Below are positions 45,898 through 56,182 of a stretch of DNA of 64,000 bases, one piece after another. The stretch is from positions 1-64,000 of the forward strand of contig QCLE01000006.1 of the NCBI GenBank assembly GCA_003214815.1, in the 5' to 3' direction. Both the position numbers and the translations under genes were made by a program. Positions within the stretch are counted from its first letter, which is position 1. Each line of letters opens with the position of its first letter. The notes beneath the pieces were generated by a model that was not told the DNA's origin, searched no databases, and saw nothing but the letters and a program-made list of their open reading frames with translations. This DNA comes from Prochlorococcus sp. AG-412-J13. Its GTDB lineage: Bacteria > Cyanobacteriota > Cyanobacteriia > PCC-6307 > Cyanobiaceae.

Positions 45898-47255
45898 ATA
45901 ATTTTTTCAAGCTGCCAATATCTGCTCCCTTTTATAAGAATAGAATCACCTTTTTTTGTAGATTTGTTTATCTCTTTAGGTACATCTTTAATATTATTTA
46001 AAACTAAAAATTTTTTCTTATCTTTTAGATAATTGGTGTAAATTTTTTCATTTTTTTTATCACAAATAAATAAACATTTTTCTATGTCTGAATTATTTAC
46101 TAAGTTGAATATTTCTTTATGATATTTTTCAGATTCTTCTCCCAATTCTTGCATACTGCCAAATATAAAAAATTTATTTCTCGGTTTTTCAAGCAGGTTT
46201 TTAATACATGCTTTCACTGACTCTGGAGAAGCATTATACGATTCATCATATATTGTTGTTTTTACTGATTTAAGAACTTTATTCCTTCCACCTAAACTTT
46301 CAAAATCAAATTTATTAAAACTGGCAAAATCAATACCTAGCTCTTTAGCAACTGCAAAAGCAAATAAGAAATTCGAAGCATTGTGAAATCCCTCAAATGA
46401 AATTTGAAAGGTATTTTCTTCAATTAAAATTGTTTTATTCGAAGGATTATAAAATCCTCGCAAATTATCATCTTTCTTAAAACTCTCTTTTTGATTTTGT
46501 ATATTTAATAGTTTTACTTTTATCACTCTACCTTTCCAAAATTCTTTTAAAGTTTTCTCTAGGAATCGATCATTTGCTGGAATTATTACAACTCCTTCGG
46601 GATTTAAGAACTTACTAATTTCACACTTCGCATAAGTAATATTTTTTTTAGAGCCTAATAATCCAATATGAGCTGTGCCAATATTGGTAATAACTGCAAT
46701 ATTGGGTTCACTATATTTAGATAAATTCTCGATCTGTCCAAGACCTCTCATCCCCATTTCAAGAACTAAAACTTTATCTTTTATATCTGTAGCAAGAATA
46801 GTAAGACCAACTCCAATCTCATTATTGAAATTTGCATGAGATAATTTAATTCTTCCCATTTTATTTAAAACTCCACCAATCATTTCTTTTGTTGTTGTTT
46901 TACCCACTGAACCAGTTATTGCAACAATAGGGATATTTAATTTTTTTCTTTTTTGCAATGCTAATTTTTGAAATGCCTCTAATGTGTCATTTACAACCCA
47001 ATAAGGAAAATTACTAGGAAGTAATTTCTGCATCCCTTTCTTAATTACTACTGATTTAACCCCTTTATTTAAAACCTCTGGAAGAAAATTATGTCCGTCA
47101 AATTTTTTACCCTTTATAGCTATAAAAAGATCATTTTTTAATAAAGTTCTACTATCAATACTTATATTTTTAAAATTTAAAAAATCTCTATTCCCCTCGC
47201 TCAGATTTTTAATATCACCCAAAACATTGTTTAATTCTGATAAAGAGAATTCCAT
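45882..47255 (-). CDS. murF: UDP-MurNAc-tripeptide D-Ala-D-Ala ligase
   Basis: The 457-residue Mur ligase has an N-terminal substrate domain (FKNISIDSRTLLKNDLFIAIKGKKFDGHNF), ATP motif AITGSVGKTTTKEM, VLEMGMRGLGQI and ITNIGTAHIGLLGS. The C-terminal domain has TTIYDESYNASPESVKACI. It adds D-Ala-D-Ala in the last cytoplasmic step of peptidoglycan precursor synthesis. It follows glgA by 12 bp on the same strand. Confidence 0.94.
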   Translation of the reverse strand: MEFSLSELNNVLGDIKNLSEGNRDFLNFKNISIDSRTLLKNDLFIAIKGKKFDGHNFLPEVLNKGVKSVVIKKGMQKLLPSNFPYWVVNDTLEAFQKLALQKRKKLNIPIVAITGSVGKTTTKEMIGGVLNKMGRIKLSHANFNNEIGVGLTILATDIKDKVLVLEMGMRGLGQIENLSKYSEPNIAVITNIGTAHIGLLGSKKNITYAKCEISKFLNPEGVVIIPANDRFLEKTLKEFWKGRVIKVKLLNIQNQKESFKKDDNLRGFYNPSNKTILIEENTFQISFEGFHNASNFLFAFAVAKELGIDFASFNKFDFESLGGRNKVLKSVKTTIYDESYNASPESVKACIKNLLEKPRNKFFIFGSMQELGEESEKYHKEIFNLVNNSDIEKCLFICDKKNEKIYTNYLKDKKKFLVLNNIKDVPKEINKSTKKGDSILIKGSRYWQLEKIIELIN

Positions 47256-47267
47256 TAAAAAATTAAT

Positions 47268-48719
47268 TCATACTTTTTTTAAAGATGGATCAGCGGATTG
47301 TCCGTAAGAGAACTTTTCAACTTCAGCAAAATCTGGAGATGGTTCTTTTATTCCACAAACATCTTTATACATAATTTCATATTCGAGTGCGGATCTTTGC
47401 CAACTAAACTCTTGGCTCATTGCTCTTTTTTGCAATAATTCCCAACTATCTTTATGCCTAAAGGCCTCCCAAGACCTTACTAAAGATGTATAGAAATCTA
47501 TAGGCTCAAAGCGATCGAAGCAAAAACCCGTGCCACTATTATTTTCTGGATCATGAGGTAAAACTGTGTCAACTAAACCTCCTACTCGCCTTACTATTGG
47601 AATAGAACCATACCTCATAGCAAGGAGTTGACTAATACCACAAGGTTCGAATCTACTTGGCATTAAGAATGCATCAGAGCCACCATATATAAGTCTTGAT
47701 AAAGAATCATCATAGGTAAGAAATACTGAAAACCTTCCTGGGTAATCTAATGCAAGTTGCCATAATCCTGACTCCAAATATCTATCTCCAGTCCCTAAAA
47801 CAACTATTTGCGAATCTGTATATGCTAAAAGTCTTCTTGAAACTTGTAGAAGTAAGTCAACCCCTTTCTGATCAACTAACCTACTAACCATACCTAAAAG
47901 ATATTTTTTAGGATTAACTTCGAGACCCATTTCTTTCTGCAGTATTTTCTTATTTTCTAGCCTATTTTCTAAATTCTTAACACTAAATTTTGCAGGTAAA
48001 ACTGGATCTTTGGCAGGATTCCATTCATCAAGATCTATGCCATTAAGAATTCCCCTTAATTTACCTGAAATGTAATTAAGTAAACCTTCAAGGCTTTCCC
48101 CGTATTCATGGGTTTTAATTTCATCTGCATAAGTCGGAGATACGGCATTTACTCTATCTGCGTACAACATTGCCGCAGCCATTGTGTGGTCTCCATGCAT
48201 ATACCAAGGACACCAAGTCATTTTTTCTAGTTTCCATCTCCAAGGGCCTTGGTATTTTAAATTATGAATTGTGAAGACAGTGCTAATTTCGGGGTCCTGA
48301 TGCATCCACACAGGAATCATTCCAGTGTGCCAATCATGACAATGGAGAACTTGAGGTTTCCAACAATTCCAGGCAAATTCTGAAGTAGCACTAGCAAAAA
48401 ATGTAAAGCGCCAGTCCTCATTTTCGCCTCCGTATATTTGGTCAGAATCAAATGTTGGATGACCCACTAGGTAAATCACATAATTATGAATGGGATGTTT
48501 TGCTTCATATACAGCGAAATCAGTGCCCATTGTATTTGATGTAAAGACTGGTTCATTCGAAACCTCTAAAAGACTCCACAATTTACCATATCCTGGAATT
48601 ATTACCCTTACATCGTGACCAAGTTTTATCAAAGATGGAGGCAACGAACCAACTACATCTCCCATACCTCCAACTTTGATCATTGGAGCACATTCAGCAG
48701 CGGCAAGAAGAATTCTCAT
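47268..48719 (-). CDS. glgA: Glycogen synthase
   Basis: The 483-residue GT5 enzyme has the N-terminal ADP-glucose site [29 protein letters not shown], the middle [15 protein letters not shown] and the C-terminal [34 protein letters not shown]. It extends alpha-1,4-glucan from ADP-glucose. The KVGGMGDV loop is the typical KxGG variant. The gene lies between murF and menB on the same strand. Confidence 0.95.
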   Translation of the reverse strand: MRILLAAAECAPMIKVGGMGDVVGSLPPSLIKLGHDVRVIIPGYGKLWSLLEVSNEPVFTSNTMGTDFAVYEAKHPIHNYVIYLVGHPTFDSDQIYGGENEDWRFTFFASATSEFAWNCWKPQVLHCHDWHTGMIPVWMHQDPEISTVFTIHNLKYQGPWRWKLEKMTWCPWYMHGDHTMAAAMLYADRVNAVSPTYADEIKTHEYGESLEGLLNYISGKLRGILNGIDLDEWNPAKDPVLPAKFSVKNLENRLENKKILQKEMGLEVNPKKYLLGMVSRLVDQKGVDLLLQVSRRLLAYTDSQIVVLGTGDRYLESGLWQLALDYPGRFSVFLTYDDSLSRLIYGGSDAFLMPSRFEPCGISQLLAMRYGSIPIVRRVGGLVDTVLPHDPENNSGTGFCFDRFEPIDFYTSLVRSWEAFRHKDSWELLQKRAMSQEFSWQRSALEYEIMYKDVCGIKEPSPDFAEVEKFSYGQSADPSLKKV

Positions 48720-48754
48720 TGATAATTATTTAAAAAGTTCTTTTGAAAAATAAA

Positions 48755-49612
48755 CTAGGGTGTCCAATTATAGTCAGAAAAGTCTGGTGGACGCTTTTCA
48801 AGAAAGGCATCTCTACCTTCTTGAGCTTCTTTAGTCGAATAAAATAATTGAGTTGCATATCCAGATAATTCTTGAATACCCGCAATCCCATCATTCTCCG
48901 CATTGAATGAAGCTTTAAGAATACGAATAGCAGTTGGACTATTTCGTAAAATCTCTCTTGCCCAGATTACACCCTCAGCTTCTAATTCTTCAATCTTTGT
49001 AATTGCATTTATCAAGCCCATCCTAAGAGCGTCCTTGGAATTATATTTTCTACATAAAAACCAAATTTCTTTTGCTTTTCTTTGACCAACAAGTCTTGCC
49101 AAATAACTAGAGCCAAATCCTGCATCAAAACTACCAACTCTTGGACCTGTTTGACCAAATATTGCATTTTCAGAGGCGATACTAAGATCACAAATTAAAT
49201 GAAGTACCTGGCCTCCTCCAATTGCAAAACCAGGAACTAAGGCAATAACCACTTTAGGCAAACTTCTTATTAATCTTTGAAGTTCAAGTACATTTAATCT
49301 CTGCTTCCCTTTATCATTCTTATATCCATTTTCACCTCTTACACTCTGATCACCTCCAGAACAAAAAGAAAAAATACCTTTCTTGTCAGGTCCAGCACCT
49401 GTAAAGAGAACTACTCCTATAGTTTCATCATTTCTTACGATATTAAATGCGTTAATAAGTTCATCTACAGTTTGTGGCCTAAATGCATTTCTTTTTTCAG
49501 GCCGATTAATTGCAATTCTCGCAATTCCCTCATCTGATTTATGAAACAAAATATCCTCATAAGATTTGCATTCTGACCAATTTAATGTTGTTTTACCAGG
49601 TAATACTTTCAT
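48755..49612 (-). CDS. menB: 1,4-dihydroxy-2-naphthoyl-CoA synthase
   Basis: The 285-residue crotonase-fold protein has [27 protein letters not shown], oxyanion-hole [40 protein letters not shown] and a C-terminal [17 protein letters not shown]. These are characteristic of MenB. It closes the naphthoate ring in phylloquinone (vitamin K1) synthesis, needed for photosystem I. menD lies 35 bp upstream on the same strand. Confidence 0.95.
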   Translation of the reverse strand: MKVLPGKTTLNWSECKSYEDILFHKSDEGIARIAINRPEKRNAFRPQTVDELINAFNIVRNDETIGVVLFTGAGPDKKGIFSFCSGGDQSVRGENGYKNDKGKQRLNVLELQRLIRSLPKVVIALVPGFAIGGGQVLHLICDLSIASENAIFGQTGPRVGSFDAGFGSSYLARLVGQRKAKEIWFLCRKYNSKDALRMGLINAITKIEELEAEGVIWAREILRNSPTAIRILKASFNAENDGIAGIQELSGYATQLFYSTKEAQEGRDAFLEKRPPDFSDYNWTP

Positions 49613-49647
49613 GAAACCTAATTATTCAAAGATAGAAAATAATAAAT

Positions 49648-51411
49648 TTAGCTGCCAATTATTTTTTCTAGCAGGGCATTTTTTTCACAAATTTCATTTT
49701 CTGGATCAATATCAACTTTAATTATTACAGATTTCTGGATAGAAATGCTCCAATCGAATGCCTCTCGTAATTTTTTAAAATTTGCCACACTTTTAAAGTT
49801 TACTTGATAGCCCTCTGCGAGTTTTTGCCAGTTTATTTCTTTAGGCATAAGAAATAGTTTTTTTAATTCATCTTCTTTTAAATTTTTTTTATAAATACGA
49901 TTAAATATATTTCCGCCATTATTATTTATTAGAAGTATTGTTAAATTCATGTCGATTGTATTTTCAATAAGCCAACCGTTTATATCATGAACAAAAGCCA
50001 AATCTCCAGTCACTAGAAGTAGAGGATTGTTAATTCTAGAAATTCCTAATGCAAGGGATAAAGTACCATCTATGCCGGAAGCTCCTCTAAAGCTGAAACA
50101 ATTTCTTGTTAAAGTACAATTCTCAGAAAATGTAAGCCAATCTCTAATCGGGCTACTCGCGGAGAGCATTATTGGATTTTCAGCTGGCCAAAGTTTTGGA
50201 ACAAGATTTGCAAGTTTATACTCAGTAATTTGAGTATCATAAGTAATTTTCTCTTTTAAAATTTCTTTAATTTGCTCACCTTCCTGTATTAGATCTAGGG
50301 CTAACGGAGTAAGAGACTTTTTGTTTTTTTCGTTAATTGTTAATTGTTCTAACAATAGATTAGTAAAATTTGATAGCCCAAAATCATATTCAAATGATTT
50401 TTTTATAGGGTCCAATTTTCTATAGGTTTTTTCTTTTATAAGAATTTGTATCCCTTCGAAGGTCATTAAAAACTTCTCCAAATCAATTGAGGATGTCATA
50501 GGACCAAGCCTCAAAAGTTGATGACAATTTATTAAATTCTTATTTTTCCTTAAGACTAATTCCCAATTCACAACTAAACCTCTCAAATTATAATATACGC
50601 CTGAAACAGGATCAGCAAATACTGGCCAACCAGTAATTTCTTGTAATTGTTCTAGAGATTTATTGAAAGATGATAAGTCATTTATGGAACCTTGATATGG
50701 ACCTACCAAAATAATGCCAGATTCATCTAAATTTAAACTTTTTGAAATTTCTAAGAATTTGTTTTTATCAGATTTTATTTCAACTTCCTGAAAGACATAT
50801 TTTTTCTTTAAATAAATTCTCTCAAAAACCTTTAAAACATTTTTTTTATTTACAAATGAAATACCTAAAGGCTTATCAATAGGAACATTAAAATGAATAG
50901 GACCAGGGAAGGTGGATATTTGTTTCTCAGTAATTTGCACTAAATTTAAGATTTCATTTTCTTGTGTTTCATGTAGTCCATTTAGATTTGTACTTAAAAC
51001 TCTTCTGCAGACTGAACTCAAAAAATCTTCTTGATTTACTGTTTGATTTGCCCCACAATCTTTTAATCTTAATGGTCTATCGGCAGTAAGAAATATAATA
51101 CCTTTACAAGATCGGTCTGCCTCAACTGCTGCTGGCAATAAGTTACTTACGGCAGTTCCAGAGGTGGTAATAACTAAAGAAAGATTCCCTGATGCAGCAG
51201 AAATTCCAAGAGAGTGGAATCCTGCAGATCTCTCATCTATTGAATTATAAATATTTAACAGCCCTAATTTATTTAATTCTCCAGCAGCTATTGCTAAAGG
51301 TGCTGATCTACTACCAGGACATAGTATTAAATTTTGAACTCCTATTTTTATTAGAAGATTTAAAAGTTGTAAACTTCTAAGAAAATTTTTGCATTCAATA
51401 GATGATGTCAT
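49648..51411 (-). CDS. menD: SEPHCHC synthase (ThDP-dependent MenD)
   Basis: The 587-residue ThDP enzyme has an N-terminal domain with [28 protein letters not shown] (catalytic Glu) and [20 protein letters not shown]. The C-terminal ThDP domain has [13 protein letters not shown] ... [14 protein letters not shown], the GDx..NN signature. It adds a 2-oxoglutarate-derived unit to isochorismate in the phylloquinone route. It precedes menB. The length is near the family norm. Confidence 0.94.
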   Translation of the reverse strand: MTSSIECKNFLRSLQLLNLLIKIGVQNLILCPGSRSAPLAIAAGELNKLGLLNIYNSIDERSAGFHSLGISAASGNLSLVITTSGTAVSNLLPAAVEADRSCKGIIFLTADRPLRLKDCGANQTVNQEDFLSSVCRRVLSTNLNGLHETQENEILNLVQITEKQISTFPGPIHFNVPIDKPLGISFVNKKNVLKVFERIYLKKKYVFQEVEIKSDKNKFLEISKSLNLDESGIILVGPYQGSINDLSSFNKSLEQLQEITGWPVFADPVSGVYYNLRGLVVNWELVLRKNKNLINCHQLLRLGPMTSSIDLEKFLMTFEGIQILIKEKTYRKLDPIKKSFEYDFGLSNFTNLLLEQLTINEKNKKSLTPLALDLIQEGEQIKEILKEKITYDTQITEYKLANLVPKLWPAENPIMLSASSPIRDWLTFSENCTLTRNCFSFRGASGIDGTLSLALGISRINNPLLLVTGDLAFVHDINGWLIENTIDMNLTILLINNNGGNIFNRIYKKNLKEDELKKLFLMPKEINWQKLAEGYQVNFKSVANFKKLREAFDWSISIQKSVIIKVDIDPENEICEKNALLEKIIGS

Positions 51412-51461
51412 AATTTATATAAATGCTTTGGGATTTTACTTATAACTGAATTAAATAAAAC

Positions 51462-52040
51462 ATGTCTAAAACTCAAGAAAGAAGAAATTCAATACTAAAG
51501 GATTTAAAAAATCTTTTAATCTGGATATCTATCGCTTTAATTATACGATGGCAGGTTATAGAGCCAAGATGGATCCCATCCGGTTCAATGCTTCCAACTC
51601 TTCAAATACAAGATAAAATTCTTGTTGAGAAAGTATCACCTAAAATCATATCCAAATCAAATCTTTCAAAATTAAAAAATAAAATAGTTGTTTTTAACGT
51701 TCCTGAACAATTAATTAATGCAGGTTATGAAGCAGATACTGCACTAATAAAAAGAGTAATTGGAATACCTGGAGACAAGGTAGAAGTAAGAGAAGGTAAC
51801 CTTTACTTAAATGATATCGCTCAAAAAAATTATGTTTTTGACAAAAATATTAATTATTCTATAGGGCCTTTAATTGTCCCAGAAGAGTCATTATGGGTTA
51901 TGGGAGATAATAGAAATAACAGTATGGATTCACATATTTGGGGATTTTTACCCTATGAAAAGGTTATTGGTGAAGCTATTTTTAGATATTGGCCTTTTAA
52001 TAAAATTGGACCTATTCGGTTCCCTGCCTTAATAATTTAG
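51462..52040 (+). CDS. lepB: Type I signal peptidase
   Basis: The 192-residue protein has one N-terminal membrane segment (about 16-30), catalytic Ser42 in IPSGSMLPTL and Lys97 in ALIKRVIGIPGD, then VPEESLWVMGDNRNNSMDSHIWGFLP, the conserved boxes D/E. It removes signal peptides outside the inner or thylakoid membrane. It is divergent from menD and followed at 50 bp by the DUF760 gene. Confidence 0.93.
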   Translation: MSKTQERRNSILKDLKNLLIWISIALIIRWQVIEPRWIPSGSMLPTLQIQDKILVEKVSPKIISKSNLSKLKNKIVVFNVPEQLINAGYEADTALIKRVIGIPGDKVEVREGNLYLNDIAQKNYVFDKNINYSIGPLIVPEESLWVMGDNRNNSMDSHIWGFLPYEKVIGEAIFRYWPFNKIGPIRFPALII

Positions 52041-52090
52041 ATTAATGGGTACATGATGTTGTAGGGTTTTTATATCCTGAAGCTGTAGAA

Positions 52091-52426
52091 ATGTTTAATC
52101 CAGAATTTCTTGCTACTGAAAATAACGATCCAAACGATGAAAATGATTTAATCCAATATTTACAAAAACAATCTCCAGAAGTTTTGCAAAGAGTAGCAAA
52201 ATCAGCTAGTGAAGATATTCAAGAAATTATTAGACATAATGTTCAAGGTCTTCTTGGAATGCTTCCTTCAGATCAATTTGATGTAAAAATAACATCTTCA
52301 AAAGACAACATTGCTAATTTATTATCTTCTGCAATGATGACAGGATATTTCTTAAGACAAATGGAGCAAAGAAAAGAGCTGGAACACACTCTTAAAAATG
52401 ATGAAAACATGTCTATTGAAGAATAA
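52091..52426 (+). CDS. DUF760 family protein
   Basis: The 111-residue helical protein contains LIQYLQKQSPEVLQRVAKSAS, then EIIRHNVQGLLGMLPSDQFDVKITSSKDNIANLLSSAMMTGYFLRQMEQRKEL. This matches the DUF760 family found in cyanobacteria and plastids. No enzymatic motif is visible, and the role is not established from this sequence. It is convergent with the DUF4336 gene. Confidence 0.8.
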   Translation: MFNPEFLATENNDPNDENDLIQYLQKQSPEVLQRVAKSASEDIQEIIRHNVQGLLGMLPSDQFDVKITSSKDNIANLLSSAMMTGYFLRQMEQRKELEHTLKNDENMSIEE

Positions 52427-52432
52427 TAGTTT

Positions 52433-53605
52433 TTAAAGATTTACTTCTTCAGGAATTATTCCTAGTTCAAACAATTTTTCATATAAACCCATCAAAAATT
52501 TATTATCCTTCGGTAGTTTATCCCACTTTTGGGAATTAATTTCATTAATTAATTGTTGACAATCTTCTGTTGTAAATTTTATAGGTGCCGTAAAATGGGC
52601 TGGAATTAAATATTCCATCTCTTCAAAAGACTTGATATTTTCTAACCATTTAAGTAACACTTCTTTTGAACGAGGAAAAATTAATTTTTGTAAAACAGGT
52701 GCAATTTGAATCTTAGGAGTATCTTTACCCATTATTTCAACAAGAGAGGATTCCCAATCTTCCTCCCATAAAAAGGGATAAATACCGAAATGAGATCTCC
52801 AATTTCTAAGATCTTTTTTGAATGAATACTTAAATATATCTTTTAAAGGTGGAATATTTAATTTACCTGGTTTCAAAAAAGATGAAAATAAGACTAACCT
52901 TTTCCATCCTTTTTTTCTTTGTTCAATTGAGTCAATCAAAGGTTCATCTCCTCTCTCTCTAGAATGAAAAAGAAGTGGAGTTGGATCAAAATTAAATATC
53001 TCAGGTGGGGTGGAGTCTATTCCAACTATTGCGTCTGTTACATGAAGAGTTTTTGTAGAATAATGGAAACAGCTTATCTCCTGATATCTTCCAAGTCCTA
53101 AATTCAGTGGACCTAATGAAGACCATTTAAAGGAGTTTGTATATGGAGTACCTTCCTCAAAAAGTATTCTGGATCTTTTTGATGGAATTCCTAAAAAATC
53201 TAGTGGTAGATTTACGGGGAAACTCCACTGTCCAGGACAAATCCAAATTTCTGCATCTTTAAAAATTCTTGAAAGAGCTGGCAGTCCGATTTTATGTTCA
53301 AGTCCAGAGGCACTCGGTAGAATTATTGTTTTAACTTTGCCGTGAATCGCAATTAATTTTTCTAACTCATTTATTAATTCTTTTGTTGGAGGCAGTGGAT
53401 TTATTAGCATCAATCCATTATCAACCTTTATTACGGTCATTCTTATTGGAACCGCAACATAATAAAGTCCCTGTATTTGTTCCAAGGACCATATTTGATC
53501 AGGAATTAATTCTCTTAAAATTGTTTTCTTTTTACCATAAGGATATAAGGGAAATAATGGCCACCAATACCACTTTTTGTGTAAAGTTTCTTCCGCCACT
53601 ATCAT
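52433..53605 (-). CDS. DUF4336 family protein (metallo-beta-lactamase-like)
   Basis: The 390-residue protein has VPIRMTVIKVDNGLMLINPLPPTKELINELEKL and ILPSASGLEHKIGLPAL, the beta-lactamase-fold-like pattern of DUF4336. The zinc-ligand HxHxDH box is not intact (SGLEHK), so hydrolase activity is uncertain. The N-terminus is aromatic and basic (KKWYWWPLFPLYPYGKKKT). It overlaps the downstream end of the manganese permease gene by 4 bp, so it may be the tail of that operon. Confidence 0.7.
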   Translation of the reverse strand: MIVAEETLHKKWYWWPLFPLYPYGKKKTILRELIPDQIWSLEQIQGLYYVAVPIRMTVIKVDNGLMLINPLPPTKELINELEKLIAIHGKVKTIILPSASGLEHKIGLPALSRIFKDAEIWICPGQWSFPVNLPLDFLGIPSKRSRILFEEGTPYTNSFKWSSLGPLNLGLGRYQEISCFHYSTKTLHVTDAIVGIDSTPPEIFNFDPTPLLFHSRERGDEPLIDSIEQRKKGWKRLVLFSSFLKPGKLNIPPLKDIFKYSFKKDLRNWRSHFGIYPFLWEEDWESSLVEIMGKDTPKIQIAPVLQKLIFPRSKEVLLKWLENIKSFEEMEYLIPAHFTAPIKFTTEDCQQLINEINSQKWDKLPKDNKFLMGLYEKLFELGIIPEEVNL

Positions 53606-54474
53606 TTATACCCAGCAAATAATTTTTTAAACTTGAATATTCCATATCTAGGAGCGAATAAGAAAGCAAATAAAAATATAAAAGTTTGGGCTAAGACTAT
53701 AGAACCTCCGGTTTCAAGATCAAACCAAAAACTACAATAGATACCTATTACACTTGAGATAATGGCACTTAATACTGAAATAATGGTCATATTATCAAAT
53801 TGATCAGTAAGTAAGTATGCAGTGGCCCCTGGAGTTATCAACATTGCAACTACCAATATTATTCCAACCGTTTGCAAACCAACAACGGCAGCTAAAGATA
53901 AGCATGTAAGAAGCAAATAATGTAGGAAATGGACATTAATTCCCACAGTTTTTGCATGTCTAGGATCAAAACAGTAAAGCATTAAATCTTTCCTAAAAAC
54001 TGATAAAAGTATTACTACCAACAAAGAAATCAAGACCGTTTGTTTCACATCAGATAGTGATATACCTAATGGACTTCCAAAAAGAATAGAGTGGAGATCA
54101 ATATTACTTTTGATCTTAGAAACTAAAACTATTCCAAGAGCAAAAAAGCCTGTAAAGACTAACCCAATAACAGTATCTTCCTTAACTCTCGATTTTTGTT
54201 TTACAAATCCTATAAGCGCTACAGAACCTACTCCAAATATAAATGCACCTAATGAGAATGGGAGTCCCAAAGCATAAGCCACAACAACTCCAGGCATTAC
54301 TGAATGTGATACCGCATCACCCATTAAAGCCCAACCTTTGAGAGTTAAATAACTAGATAAAAAACCACAAACAGCAGCAACTAAAGAGCTCATAAATAGA
54401 GCTTTTCTCATAAAATCATGAGTTAAAGGCTCTGTTACGAATGTATTTATACTAGAGAATAAACAGAACTCCAT
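53602..54474 (-). CDS. mntB: Manganese ABC transporter permease
   Basis: The 290-residue ABC-3 permease has about eight membrane segments. It carries WALMGDAVSHSVMPGVVVAYALG and FDPRHAKTVGINVHFLHYLLL, the zinc/manganese permease family marks. LVVAMLITPGATAYLLTDQ is the coupling region. The partner ATPase is 12 bp upstream. Manganese specificity is inferred from the binding protein of the same operon. Confidence 0.88.
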   Translation of the reverse strand: MEFCLFSSINTFVTEPLTHDFMRKALFMSSLVAAVCGFLSSYLTLKGWALMGDAVSHSVMPGVVVAYALGLPFSLGAFIFGVGSVALIGFVKQKSRVKEDTVIGLVFTGFFALGIVLVSKIKSNIDLHSILFGSPLGISLSDVKQTVLISLLVVILLSVFRKDLMLYCFDPRHAKTVGINVHFLHYLLLTCLSLAAVVGLQTVGIILVVAMLITPGATAYLLTDQFDNMTIISVLSAIISSVIGIYCSFWFDLETGGSIVLAQTFIFLFAFLFAPRYGIFKFKKLFAGYK

Positions 54475-54486
54475 AAATAAATTTCT

Positions 54487-55251
54487 TTATGACTCAGGCC
54501 CAAACAAAACGTCAGGAGAGATTCCACCAAAAGTACTTGTTATATTTTCAGTTGTAAATACTTCAGAGGTCTCCCCGTAGGCAACAACTGTTTTGTTTAT
54601 TAAAAGTACCAAATCACAAAATTCGCGAACATGAATCATATCATGAGTAGATAATAAAATTGTTTTACCCTCATTTTTAAACTGAATAAATAATTCCGAA
54701 ATTAGTTTCTCAGTTCTTATATCAACTCCCGTAAAGGGTTCATCAAGCAATAATATTGAGGCTCTTTGTGCAATTGCTCTGGCTAAAAAAGTTCTTTTCC
54801 TTTGACCTCCAGACAAATTCCCAATTGGTGTAGATAAATAATTGGTCAGGTCAACCCTCTCAATAGCATCTTTAACAGCCTGAACATCAGATTCTCTTGG
54901 ACACCTGAGAATATTCATCGACCCATATCTTCCCATCATTACAACATCCCAAACATTTACAGGGAATTGACTATCAATACCTTCACTTTGAGGAACATAA
55001 GCGATTGTCTGATCTTTCTGAGCAGACCTTAAAGACTCCCCGTTTATTCTTATTTTCCCCTTAGAAATATTAACAAAGCCAGTCAATGCATTAAAAAAGG
55101 TTGTTTTCCCTGCACCATTCATACCTACCAATCCACAAATTTGACCAGGTTTTAATCTTAAATTGGCATCATATAATGCAACTTTGCCGTTGTAGTCTAC
55201 GCATATATTTTCTGCATCAATCCTATAGTTTTGATAATTAGGTTTTTCCAT
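54487..55251 (-). CDS. mntA: Manganese ABC transporter ATP-binding protein
   Basis: The 254-residue ATPase has Walker A GMNGAGKTT, the signature LSGGQRKRTFLARA, Walker B ILLLDEPFTG and the switch His in LLSTHDMIHV. It energises metal import through the neighbouring permease. It follows the binding-protein gene by 3 bp, so the operon runs mntC, mntA, mntB. Confidence 0.9.
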   Translation of the reverse strand: MEKPNYQNYRIDAENICVDYNGKVALYDANLRLKPGQICGLVGMNGAGKTTFFNALTGFVNISKGKIRINGESLRSAQKDQTIAYVPQSEGIDSQFPVNVWDVVMMGRYGSMNILRCPRESDVQAVKDAIERVDLTNYLSTPIGNLSGGQRKRTFLARAIAQRASILLLDEPFTGVDIRTEKLISELFIQFKNEGKTILLSTHDMIHVREFCDLVLLINKTVVAYGETSEVFTTENITSTFGGISPDVLFGPES

Positions 55252-55254
55252 ATT

Positions 55255-56163
55255 TTATTCAAGACCTTTTTTAATAATTTCCAAATTATGTTTCAGCATT
55301 TCTAAGTAAGAATTAGCCGGGCCATTATCACCTGATAACGAATCAACATAAAGATTTCCTCCAAATTTAGTTCCAGTTTCATTTACAACTACCATTTGGG
55401 ATTCATTACTTACAGTACTTTCACAAAATACAGCTGGGACATTTTTTTTCTTAACTAAGGATATTGTTCTTGCCATCCTTTTGGGGGTAATTTGACTCTC
55501 TGCATTAACGGGCCATAAGTAAACTTCATTTAATCCATAATCATTAGCGAGATAAGAAAATGCTCCTTCACAACTTACTAGATACCTTTTATCTTTTTCT
55601 AAGTTTTTAATAAAAAGTGAAAAATCTTGATCAATTTTAGAGAGTTTATTTTTATAAGTTTCTCCATTTTTTGAGAATAATTCTCTTTTGGAGGGCCTCA
55701 ATTCTGATAAAGATTCCACGATAATATCTACATAACGAATTCCTCTTTTTGGGGAAATCCAGGCATGAGGATTTGGTTTCCCTTTGTAAGAATCTTCACT
55801 TATAAATATGGGTTCCAGATTATCTGCAATAGTTATTCTTTGAACTTTCAAATTAGAAACAAATTTTTCTGACCATATTTCAAATCCAAATCCATTATCC
55901 ACAAAAACAAATGCTTCAGATGCATTTATTAGATCGCTTGGAGTTGGTTTATAACCATGAACTTCTATTCCTGGTTTAGTTATTGACCTAACCACGAAGT
56001 CATCATTTTTAGCAATATTTTGTATTATATCTGCCAAAACGGTAAAGCTTGTTAAAACCAATTCTTTTTTAGGTTCATTTTCAGTTGAGATTCTCTTACA
56101 TGCAGTAGTTGAAAAAAGACATATCAAATAAAAAAGAATTAAAAGTAAAAACTTTTTATGCAT
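55255..56163 (-). CDS. mntC: Manganese-binding lipoprotein
   Basis: The 302-residue cluster A-I binding protein has a lipid signal with Cys22. The metal ligands fit His69 (EVHGYKPT), His133 (NPHAWISP), Glu199 (SCEGAFSYL) and Asp274 (YVDSLSG). Cys198 beside the Glu and Cys247 match the positions of the disulfide in cyanobacterial MntC, which supports manganese rather than zinc. No His-rich loop of the ZnuA type is present. It is the first gene of the mnt operon. Confidence 0.9.
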   Translation of the reverse strand: MHKKFLLLILFYLICLFSTTACKRISTENEPKKELVLTSFTVLADIIQNIAKNDDFVVRSITKPGIEVHGYKPTPSDLINASEAFVFVDNGFGFEIWSEKFVSNLKVQRITIADNLEPIFISEDSYKGKPNPHAWISPKRGIRYVDIIVESLSELRPSKRELFSKNGETYKNKLSKIDQDFSLFIKNLEKDKRYLVSCEGAFSYLANDYGLNEVYLWPVNAESQITPKRMARTISLVKKKNVPAVFCESTVSNESQMVVVNETGTKFGGNLYVDSLSGDNGPANSYLEMLKHNLEIIKKGLE

Positions 56164-56182
56164 TTTTTAATACTTCCAGAGA

